Shown: positions 36,374 through 45,399 of the stretch, in pieces
How the letters are laid out: each line of letters opens with the position of its first letter
Position numbering within the stretch: position 1 is the first letter of the stretch
Source: Tanytarsus gracilentus
Lineage: Eukaryota; Arthropoda; Insecta; Diptera; Chironomidae
Reading direction: 5' to 3'
Assembly (NCBI GenBank): GCA_038502055.1
Contig: JAXRKN010000033.1
Location: 310,001-374,000 of the forward strand
DNA length: 64,000 bases
Program-made: the position numbers and the translations under genes
Notes under the pieces: model-generated
What the model saw: the letters and a program-made list of their open reading frames with translations, nothing else
What the model was told of the DNA's origin: nothing
Databases searched by the model: none

Positions 36374-37879
36374 TCAAACTTCATTCTTTTCAATTCGATT
36401 CCATTCGAGCCAAGTTTTGAAGGTTTTAATGTAAAACTTTCTTGTCTCTTTAACGGACGCGGGATCGTTTTTGTTGTCAGCTCTAAGGTCAATATGATGA
36501 GCGCCTTCGGGAATCAAAACGATAGTGATTTTATCATTTTGGCTTTTCAGGAGACCACCACCACTCCATGGATCCATTAAACCTGTTATAATTTATTTAT
36601 TTTAGTAATTCTGAAAATAAATATCAAACTCACCATTCGAAAATATAATATTTGACGTATCCCATCGATCGGCACCGTATTGAGCAACTGCAGCCTTTTC
36701 GCGTGGCCAAACTCCGAAATTTTTAAAACAGTCTTGCGAGTATTGTTTGAAATCCCATTTCTTTGGCATAAACATGTCAGTCGTTCCATTCGAGCACATT
36801 GGCATCACCATTTCAGTGCAGGCTTGGAAATTCCAACCCTGAGAACCCATGGAGGTATCGTAAGCTGATGAAATGTCTAAGCATTTTGTTTTTCCAGTAT
36901 AATTTGTATAAACTTGAAGAGCATTATTGAATGCACTTAAAAGTTCCTCATTTTTATCAAAAGCTTTATCGATCTGACCGCAAAATTGTCTCACTGGATA
37001 GCTCGGAAGAGGAGCGAGAAAGTTTGCCTCGAAAGGATAATTTGCCATAGCGAGATTACCAAAAACATCTTGCAGGTAGTCATAGAAAGTATCAAAATCT
37101 TCAGTCTTATTGAAAGCCGTGCAAAATTTAAACTCTTGATTCAAAAACTTTCGTCCATTGTCAGTCGACGAGAAGTTTTGTAGAACTGGCCAAACTTTCT
37201 TAATATTGTCAACGCAAATTGGCTTATCAAGCGCAACCTGAAAGACGCTAGTTAAGATTTGGTTAAAAATATCACATTGGACGTTGAATTGGCGAACTGG
37301 AGCAGATGAAGCCAAGGCACCAACGACAATGTGCGGGTATTTTAATCTCATCCATGCTGAGAGCATTCCACCATAAGATCCACCTATGTTTAAAATATAA
37401 TTCATTAATATGAAACTCAAATAAGTGTTTTAAAAATTACCGAAGCAAATGACAGGCCTTGCATGATCTGGATTGAGTTTCTCCTCCAACAAATCCACAA
37501 AATCAGCAAGCGCTTGTTCACTCGTGAGATATCCAAGATGTTGAGGACTTTTATATGACTCATTTCCGAACGGCATCGACTTTCCATAGTATCGATGTTC
37601 GGCAAATACGAGCATACCGTTTAGCTCATCAGCCACTCTCCACATGAAGCCAGTGTTTTCGGCAAAAAGTTCAATGTCACCCTCGTTTCCAGTATAGAAA
37701 AGAATCGGTGATTTTGAGTCTTTTACAAATGAATCATTGATGAGATAGCGGAGAGGAAAAGTTACATTGTCGGTATATGTAAAATGATCAAGGCGAACAT
37801 TAAAGTAATTTGTGGTCCATTTAAAGCCAGAAATTGATGAAATTAAAGCTACAAAGCAAAAGAAGCCTAAATGCTTCAT
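36374..37879 (-). CDS. S28 serine carboxypeptidase (lysosomal Pro-X carboxypeptidase-like), secreted or lysosomal
   Basis: Three exons, 37441-37879, 36634-37383 and 36374-36582, join in phase 1 to 465 residues. Residues 1-18 (MKHLGFFCFVALISSISG) are a signal peptide. The mature start FNVRLDHF and the segments ILFYTGNEGDI and FAEHRYYGKSMPFG are typical of the S28 family. The catalytic Ser lies in GGSYGGM, which spans the first intron (Ser about 149). The catalytic Asp lies in SNGLMDPWSGGG (about 400), spanning the second intron. The His lies in PEGAHHIDLR (about 425-426). S28 enzymes remove residues after proline from peptide ends in lysosomes or digestive fluid. PRCP takes one C-terminal residue and the related DPP7 takes N-terminal dipeptides, and I cannot separate these with certainty. 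Length is slightly below the usual 480-500. Both introns fall inside active-site motifs. Confidence 0.92.
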
Positions 37880-38306
37880 TTTCTTTCTTTGAAATATTCA
37901 ATTTCCACACGAATTTTTTAAATGAAAAATTTGCTGATAAAATAAAATGTTATGAAAACAACAAAGAGGCGAGAGACTGGCAACTGAGTAGAAAAATGTC
38001 GCTGAGGGGGAAGAGAAAAATTTTAAAAAAGAATAAACGGAATTAATAAAATTTTTAATTTTTGCTATATCTAAATTAAAATTTAAAAAATTTATGCTTA
38101 TGCTTGCACTTTTCAATTTGATTTAAAATTACATGAAAATCCACTTAAAGCTTAGACTATAATTGACAAACTTGTACTATCATTAAATCCTAACATAAAT
38201 TTATATCTCGACTGATTTAATCTAATATCTCAAACAAGTGTTTTGCATGATCACAAAATATTATTTTTCATGATACACTTTCAAAACTTTTCCATTCATC
38301 GACAAA
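37880..38306. other. divergent intergenic region between the peptidase and pickpocket genes
   Basis: This 427-bp spacer should hold both promoters, as the two genes are transcribed away from each other. No TATA box or initiator could be assigned with confidence. Confidence 0.5.
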
Positions 38307-40079
38307 ATGCAGCAACGTTTAGAGGAGTTTTATCAAACTTCAACTATTCATGGATTTGTATACATTTCAAGACAGAGACACAGAACCGAACGGTACGAAG
38401 TGAAGTTTTGCGAGCTTGTGGAAAACTTAAACTTAATCTAAATTGATTTTTTTTATTAGAATATTTTGGATCGTTGCACTTCTCCTGTCGCTCGTTGGAT
38501 GCTCAAATTTTATAGTGAAATTATTTTCTAAAATTCAAAGTTATCCAATTGTGCTTTATCTATCCGACGAGCCAACTTATGTATCACAAATTGATTTTCC
38601 TGCTTTCACATTTTGCCCCGAAATTTTAACAGTAATTGATGATTTCAACTTTAATGATGTGATTGAGTCACTCCAAAATGGATCAATATCTGTTGAGGAT
38701 TTGAGCGAACGAGAGTGAGTGAAGAATTAATGAGATTTCATATTTAAATTCTAAAAATAAACTTTTTAGATTGAAACTTATTCAAGCTATTGGCATGGTT
38801 ATGCACGATGATTTCGTCCTCAATATGAAACTAAAAATCGACACAAGTGATATTTTCAAATATTTAAATTTGATTTTAAGAAAATTTCATAAATCGGCGG
38901 GAGAATGGGAAGGTTTAGGTCCCGATAATGCCGAAGGAAATTGGTTGAGAAATTACAACATTTATTTAACAACGATGATAACATCACATGGATTTTGCTT
39001 CACTTTCAACAACCCAAATCTGACGGATTTTTTTAAAGACCATGAAATTTCTGAAAATTTTCATTACAACAGAAAAACTTTCGTGCGAGAATCGTGGTCG
39101 CATCATTCAACCCAAGCATTCATAAATGTTTCTTATCATCTGAACTATCCAGTGAGGACTCACAACTATCGGTATGGTGCGCATTTTCGATTCTCAAAAA
39201 TGGACATCGTTGAAACCGTAATTAACTACGAGCCGACACACCCGAACTACATCTACGAAGGAAATTACTTAATAATTCATGACAGCTATGAATATCCATC
39301 TGAGAAATTGTACACCGCAATTGTTCCCAGAAATAAAAGTACAATATTTTACATTTCACCATCGATGAGTGTCTATGATGAAGATCTTTCTGAAAATTCA
39401 ATTGATGAGTAAAAAAGTTTTTAAAAGTTAAAAATAGATTTAAAAAAATTTCTTTTTTAGACGTAAATGTTTCTTCGACAACGAAAAGACCTCAAAATAT
39501 TTCAAGGTTTATCGCAAAAGCAACTGTGAACTTGAGTCTATGGCATCCAAAGTACTGGAAACTTGTGGTTGTGTCTCATTTTACATGCTTCATAATGCAA
39601 CAACTGAAGTTTGTAGTCTCGACAGGTTTCCATGTGCCGAAAATGTGAAAGAAAATTTTGAAATCAATAGAGATGCTAGTGAGTGCCTCAATCCATGCAA
39701 CAAGGTTACGTATGAAGTTAGTAATGTGGTTGATGAAAGTATGTCAATGAATGAAAATGGAATTAGAAAGACCATCAGCTTGTATCGTCATCCGGTCGAT
39801 TTTGAGATGCAGTTTGATAAAAATTTATTTTTTGCTGTCAGGAGACGAAAACATTTTTCAAATGCCGACATTTTGGGGCTCATTGGAGGCTTTTTAGGAC
39901 TTTTTGCAGGTGTGTCGATTTTATCGATGATTGAAATTATTTTTCATATGTTAAAAGAGAAAGAAAATGAAGATGAGCGAGGGTTAGAGGATGAAAATGG
40001 GTTAAAGATGGAATTTATTAAAGAATCATCGATTCATGGCTTGAGTTATATTGGAATTAACCAAAAATTCATAAGGTAA
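38307..40079 (+). CDS. pickpocket-family DEG/ENaC channel subunit (unit 1 of a tandem fused locus)
   Basis: Exons 38307-38392, 38460-38714, 38770-39408 and 39461-40075 join in phase 2 at every junction. The chain has the full DEG/ENaC plan: a cytosolic N-terminus with the His-Gly gating motif (TSTIHGFVYI), membrane span 1 (IFWIVALLLSLVGCSNFI), an FPAFTFCPE post-TM1 motif, a large extracellular domain with GFCFTFNNPN, the cysteine-rich segment (ETCGCVSFYM...SECLNPCNKV) and membrane span 2 with the selectivity filter (GLFAGVSILS). Pickpocket proteins form trimeric sodium-permeable channels for taste, touch, pheromone and fluid sensing. After span 2 only about 55 residues follow before the N-terminus of a second subunit in the same frame. 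If the intron after 40075 is kept, its donor GGTAAG yields AGG TAA, and the chain stops at 40079 with 532 residues. If it is spliced the chain continues into unit 2. Confidence 0.9.
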
Positions 40080-40560
40080 GAGAGATTTGAGAGATGAAAC
40101 TTCATGCTTAAAAAATTGATTTTTACAGATATTTTTGGATAATTTCTCTTTCAATTTCAATGTCCATTTGCGGCTACATGATTCATGACATTTACGCAAA
40201 CATCATAAATAATCCAATAATTGTCATTAGGGATGATCAACCGCATAGCATTGAAGAGCTTGACTTTCCAGCAGTGACAATCTTACCTGATGTCTATAGA
40301 GATGTCTTACACAAATACGAGGACGTTTATATGAAATACATGGGAGAAATGGATTATTATGACTATCTCGATGATCTGGTCGAAAAAAATAATGACACAA
40401 TGATTCTCACGACCGAGTCATTTCTATGCGATACTGCATTCGACATTAGAATTTATAAACTCGAAAACTTTATGGATGAGGTCATAAGAACTGCAAAAAC
40501 AATGTCACAAAGAGATTGGCTATTGCAACAAAGCGGATCATGGCTAGGAAAATATAATTT

Positions 40561-41052
40561 CAGGAGAGCGAAGTGCTTCATGATCAGCTGAGAGAAATCG
40601 AAAAGAAGAATCACGCTCTAGAGCAAGCTTTACTTAATGATCGTTTAATTGTGCGCAATTTACCAGTTGAACTTGTTGGGAACACTGAAATGTTAAATGA
40701 TGTCTTGAGTAACTTATTTAGTGTACTCGAAATTTCCATCAACGACAGTCAGATAGAAACTAGCGTAATGAAATCAGTTGACAAAAAATCTGCTAATATC
40801 GCATTGAAATTATCGTCGGCCATGCTTAAGACTCGTATTGTGAAAAGATTTCGTGCGATAAAGAAAGAAATCACTGAAGAATGCCCACTACTCGTTGAAA
40901 AGCTCATCACATTGCCATTGGATCATCACTTAAATGGAAAGCTAATTATGATTTCTAATCGTCTCACACCATACAACACAAAGCTCATCCAAAACGCCAG
41001 AAAGTTAGTGCCATCGTTCTTCGATTTCGTATATGACACTCCGGAATTTTAA
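40561..41052 (+). CDS. FP25K-like coiled-coil protein ORF, 5'-truncated, inside the insertion
   Basis: An open frame of 163 codons runs from the first base of the insertion to a stop at 41052 with no internal stop and no obvious start, so the 5' part is missing. It starts with a coiled coil (LREIEKKNHALEQAL), then LIVRNLPVEL, a middle region and a C-terminal NRLTPYNTKLIQNARKL...FDFVYDT. This order resembles the FP25K-like domain found in insect mobile-element proteins (first described in baculoviruses) and more loosely LINE ORF1 proteins, thought to bind nucleic acid. The NRLTPYN-x5-NARKL part is the best match. It is annotated only as a transposon-associated or retrocopied fragment. Whether it is expressed from the pickpocket promoter is unknown. 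Confidence 0.6.
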   Translation, partial: QESEVLHDQLREIEKKNHALEQALLNDRLIVRNLPVELVGNTEMLNDVLSNLFSVLEISINDSQIETSVMKSVDKKSANIALKLSSAMLKTRIVKRFRAIKKEITEECPLLVEKLITLPLDHHLNGKLIMISNRLTPYNTKLIQNARKLVPSFFDFVYDTPEF

Positions 41053-41624
41053 TATTTTATTTTGAATAAAAATTTGTTATTTTCAAAAATTTTTTTCCTT
41101 TTTATTAAATAATTAAAAAAATTTTTCAATAAAATCTCTTTTTTATTCAAAGCAATTTTTTTTTTTTCTTTTTTATTAAAAAAAAATTCTTTTTATCAAT
41201 CCTTTATTACCTCATTTTTTTTGTCTAATTTCTTTTTTTCACTTTTTTTATTAATTAAATTTTAAAATTTTTTATTTTTTTTTTCAGTTTCTATTTTTTA
41301 TTTTTTTTGTTTAAGAAAAAAAAATTTCTTTTACTCGTTTTGCTTTTTCGTTATTTTTTGCATTTTTTTCTTTTTCAATTATTTAAACTTTTAAAATTTT
41401 ATTCTATTTTTTTTGAAAAATATCCTTATTAAAAATAAATATTATTTTTTATTTTATTTTTTTTTTTTTTTATTGTAAAAATAATCGAAGAGAATTTATT
41501 TTTAAAATAGTAAGATGTGGTGGTGGTCCATATAAAGTAAAATTAAATTAAACGCAATTACATAAAAAATTTATAAACTATTTCTTTGAAATAAAAAATA
41601 ATAACTTCTTACAAACAAAAAAAA
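41053..41624 (+). repeat. T-rich low-complexity tail of the insertion
   Basis: About 570 bp dominated by T runs of 5-15 bases with scattered A runs, ending in poly(A). It is the 3' untranslated part of the inserted sequence and has no coding signal. Confidence 0.85.
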
Positions 41625-42810
41625 AATTTAAAATTTGCTGAGGTTTTCTTAAGAAATGGAATCGCTTTTGCGTTCAACACTAAAAGCTTCGATGAAATAT
41701 TTAATGTTCATAATGTTGACAATTTTTTCAATTTTACTTATGACCTTTTTTTATCAAACAAACTCGAAAATATCTCAAAGCCCTATCCATGGTCGTCATC
41801 GCAACACTCTGACGATGGTTTAAGCTTGACACTTCGAAAAAATGAAATTGGACCGAAACAATGTGTAAGAGGTGGAATTATTGTGCACTCACCAAATGAA
41901 ATTGCGATCAATCATGTGCAATCTGAAATCAATGGATTTATGTACGGAGCTTTCATGGAAATTCTCATTGATGTTGATGTAATTTATGCTGACGATGATA
42001 TTCGAAAAATTGACGTTAAACGAAGGAAATGTTTCTTTGGGGATGAAAGACCTTTAAGATTTTTCAAACACTACACTTACAAAAATTGTCAATTGGAATG
42101 CTGGTTCAACATATCTATCGAGGATAACAAATGCGCTCCATATTTTTTGGTGCGGGATGCGACAACGAGAATTTGTGAGACTGAAGATTCCACAGTGGTT
42201 TGGCGAAATGAAGAGAAAATGAGGTTAAGCGAGGAAAATGAGGTTGAAAAAATTTGCAATTGTTATCCGGACTGCAATCAAATTGAGTACAAACTCGAGG
42301 TTTTAAACGAGAAATTTATCGAAGAGGAAATGTGAGTTCAAATTTATGGGCACAAAATTATTGTTTTACGAGCGACAAAGTTAAGTTTTTTTATTAAAAA
42401 TTACCCCTTAAAAAATCGAATCTGAGTTTGCCCTTAATTTAGGAATCTTGAGATCTTTTTAATCTTTTGAAATTATTTATATTTTTCAGAGGCAACGACA
42501 CAGTTTTAATAAGCGTTAAGTTCAAGGAAAAAGAATTCCTTCCATACCAAAAATTCCTTCAATTTAGGCTGATCGATTTTCTCTCAACCGTGGGCGGTCT
42601 TCTCGGACTTTTCGCGGGCATCTCAGTGCTTTCAATCGTTGAAATTTTTTACTTTTTCACCCTCCGAATAATTACAGACGTTTGGAGGTTAATGACACGG
42701 AAGAAGAACACAAAAGTTCGACCATTTGTGAGTTAAGTCGAGCCACATTTTAAATCACTCACTTTTTATTGTCTTTAAATGATTTTATTTTTTTCGACGC
42801 CTTTTCACAT

Positions 42811-42816
42811 AATAAA
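42811..42816 (+). terminator. poly(A) signal of the pickpocket locus
   Basis: AATAAA, 75 bases after the final pickpocket stop codon. No other canonical signal occurs between unit 1 and this site that would clearly separate two transcripts. Confidence 0.5.
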
Positions 42817-43698
42817 GAGATTAACATGGTAATCAAGCACAAAGCCGTTCAAAACTTTTTGATTCCCACTCAGATCGGTGTGCGAAGGGAAGCAAATTTT
42901 CCGCTCGTGCGATGTTTTTTGAAATTAATTTTTATGAAAATTATCCACTCAAGTGTCTGAAGATGACGAACTCGACAAGAACCAAAGTTTTCATCTTACT
43001 GGCGTCAAAAAATTTGTTCTTTAATTGTCAAGCAGGAGAAGGCGCGGCATTGTATTTAAAAACTCTTTCACACTCCCTCGGCATAAAACACAACAATTCT
43101 CATTATTAATTCAATCATTTAAACTGAGTGTTGAGTCGTGAAATTTTTCGTTCGCAGAAACAGGCGTCAAAAAGTTTTTAATTAATTCATAAAAGTTAAT
43201 TACTCACCTCTCCTGGGTGATTTTGAGAAGTTTACTGTGAAATATTTCTTTCAGATGAGAAGTTTTAATTAGACATTGTAATGTGAGACAAATACATTAT
43301 TCGTCCTCGAAAGAAGACAAATTTGTTGTGAAGAATTTTCTTTAATATTTTGCTTGAGGAGGTTCAATATTAATTTTTGAATTTTATATAACAAAAAATG
43401 TGATTTAAATTTGTTGTGAAGACCGGTTGGTTTAAGATCGAAAGTTAAATGAAATCTTTCATGGCAAAAATATTTAATGCTAAATTATCGCACAAATATT
43501 TTTTGGCAATCAAGAAAATAAAAAAGGCAAACTTTCCGCCCATCAATCGCGCCAAAATTATTGAGTCCACCAATAATTTGTGTGCGAAAAAAAACTTTTG
43601 CAATTTGATTTCATTGCTTGCGACATAAAAAAGAGCTATTTGGAATGTACTTGAGGAAAGTTTTCTTCTACCTCCGCATCATTTCGTGTCCTCTTCAG

Positions 43699-43792
43699 AA
43701 TGTCCAATAATGAATCGAGCTCACCGGATTCAATTTATAGTTATGATTCTGTTTCTCGAATATTTTTTTATATGTTTTTCCATCGCCATGAG
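43699..43792 (+). CDS. possible coding exon (weak)
   Basis: A pyrimidine-rich tract and acceptor (TTTCGTGTCCTCTTCAG) precede AATG, and 31 codons later a strong donor follows (CATGAG|GTAAGA). The peptide begins MSNNESSSPDSIYSYDSVSR and is otherwise unremarkable. It could be a 5' exon of a plus-strand gene extending to the right. The donor is phase 0, which agrees with a possible exon at the right edge of the window (63964 onward). The product is not recognised and the signal may be chance. Confidence 0.25.
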
Positions 43793-45399
43793 GTAAGAAA
43801 CTATAAGAACTTTTCAAAGAAGTCACATCAGAGTGAATATAAATTTATAGTTTTTTCAGCTTCATTAAACTTTCAAAGAAGAAAAACTCTCTTCGACACA
43901 CACAGCAACTTTTCGATAGTTGCGAGGAAAATCACATTTTCAATACCGAAAATCAAAAGAAAAACGAGAAATCGATGATGAGAAAGTTTACTCTTATACC
44001 GGTGAGTGTGTGTGCAAGTCAAGATGGGGTGGCGAATGAGGGGAGAAAAAGTTTCTGGTGTGCCTTTTATTTTACTTTCTTCAAGTCAATAAATATTGAA
44101 AGTAAGTCTGAGGTAATTACAATAAAAAAGCAATTGGCAAAGCTTTTTTCTCTCTCGTCTTCTGATATCGAGCGTTTTTATGGATTCAGACACACTCGTC
44201 GATTTTCACTTTCCCTTCGGAGACATGCTGAGAATCAGAGGGGGAGTAAAATAATATTGGTGTTGCAGAAGTCATCGAGGGGTGATGAAAAATTATGTTA
44301 AGCATTCCCGCAAATTTGAGTTTGTAATTTTTAACGTATTTTTTTAAATTAAATAAAAACACAAATTTAAATAATTGTGAATTTACATCATGGAAATTTT
44401 TTACGGATGTCTCCTTCAAGAGATGTCAAAGCTCCTCACTAAAACATTTGTTCACATTTCCACGAAATCTCTCGCCCAAATTTTAAATTCAACTTTTATC
44501 ACTTTGACTAATGAAATTCACCCATTTTAATTCCATTTCATTGGAAGAACAAGCGATCTGTCCATTTCACCACCAACCGTCTGTTGCCATCATCATTTCA
44601 TAGAATTATCTACACTTCAACTCACGCTTCATTTAACATAACGATTTCTCTCGCTTTTCTCTCTATTCGTCTGCGTTTTTCTCATGAAAATTTTAAAAGA
44701 TGAACATTTTTTATGTCGTTTTCAGTGGATACTACCGACCGCATTAAAGCAGAAAAAAAGGAAGAGAAAAAAAAATTAAATGAGTTTTCACTCCCTCCCA
44801 TTATTGTGTGGCAACGAATAATACCGCAAATACAAGCATTTGTAAAAATAAACAGTTGTTCCATATTCTCCGAGTAATTGAAAGAGAAATGAGCTCTAAG
44901 GGGTGGAAATGAGAAAGCAGAAAGCGAAACGCGCGAGCGGCAAACATTTAAATGATCTAGCTGCTGTGAGTGTATTCAGTGTGTTATTTTTAGTCATTGT
45001 TTGCAAAATAAACGACGATAATAGTAATAGCAAAGACATTTTCAGCTGCTGTGCGCATCCTTTAACGACGATGATGCTGTCGAATGAGCATTGTGATAGT
45101 GACAATCTCGTGAGGTGCAATTATCGTGAATGAAAACTCGATATTGCTCACTAAAGCGATGATAATAAAACATTTAAATTTTCACTCCATTTAGGATGAT
45201 CATAATGATTATTTTAAAATGAAATTTTCATGAACTTAAATCCTCGCATGTGACCGAATAACATTATCAACATTCTTATGGAATTAAAATTAAATTTCAT
45301 TCATGCTAAATTTAAAATAGAACGCAATTTTTTGTATCAAAAATATAAAGCGAAAAAATTTCCACAGCAACGTTTGATGAACGCAAAAAAAACTTTAAT

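Larger units (their letters stand above)
40556..41629 (+). mobile_element. retroposed insertion in pickpocket unit 2, with 3' poly(A) and 5-bp target duplication
   Basis: The insertion occupies 40561-41624 (1,064 bp) and is flanked by AATTT at 40556-40560 and 41625-41629. The right end is a run of about ten A before the duplicated bases, and the 3' 570 bp is very T-rich, like an untranslated tail. Removing it with one AATTT copy rejoins GKYN with KFAEVF in frame, aligned residue for residue to unit 1 (RNYNIYLTTMI). A truncated 5' end, A tail and target duplication together indicate reverse-transcriptase-driven insertion, of a non-LTR element piece or of a cellular mRNA. No reverse transcriptase is encoded. 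Confidence 0.75.
40008..42736 (+). pseudogene. second pickpocket DEG/ENaC subunit (unit 2), fused to unit 1 and disrupted by an insertion
   Basis: Unit 2 begins within the last exon of unit 1. An in-frame ATG at 40008 opens MEFIKESSIHGLSYIG, with the family His-Gly motif. The exon then splices (AG|GTAAGA at 40075, TTACAG|A at 40129) into span 1 (YFWIISLSISMSICGYMI) and LDFPAVTILP. The intron position equals that of unit 1. The frame closes at 40591 because of an insertion at 40561-41624. The homologous frame resumes at 41630 with NGIAFAFNT, the equivalent of unit 1 GFCFTFNNP. It runs through RKCFFGDE, the cysteine region (KNCQLECWF, ICNCYPDCNQ) to 42331, and splices (AT|GTGAGT, TTTCAG|A at 42490) to the last exon 42490-42736, which carries span 2 and the filter (GLFAGISVLS). 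No other stop or frameshift is visible, so the disruption looks recent. No donor is apparent that would let the insertion be spliced out. Confidence 0.82.
42737..45399. other. gene desert, first part
   Basis: AT-rich sequence without a supported gene apart from the weak exon candidate at 43699-43792. ORFs at 42769-43109, 43975-44301, 44186-44419, 44682-44864 and 44896-45133 have no domain or splice context. Confidence 0.45.

Noticed and set aside
44903..45133. Plus-strand ORF of 76 codons with one hydrophobic stretch
   Set aside because: No homology is recognised, the opposite strand is equally open, and there is no splice or poly(A) context.
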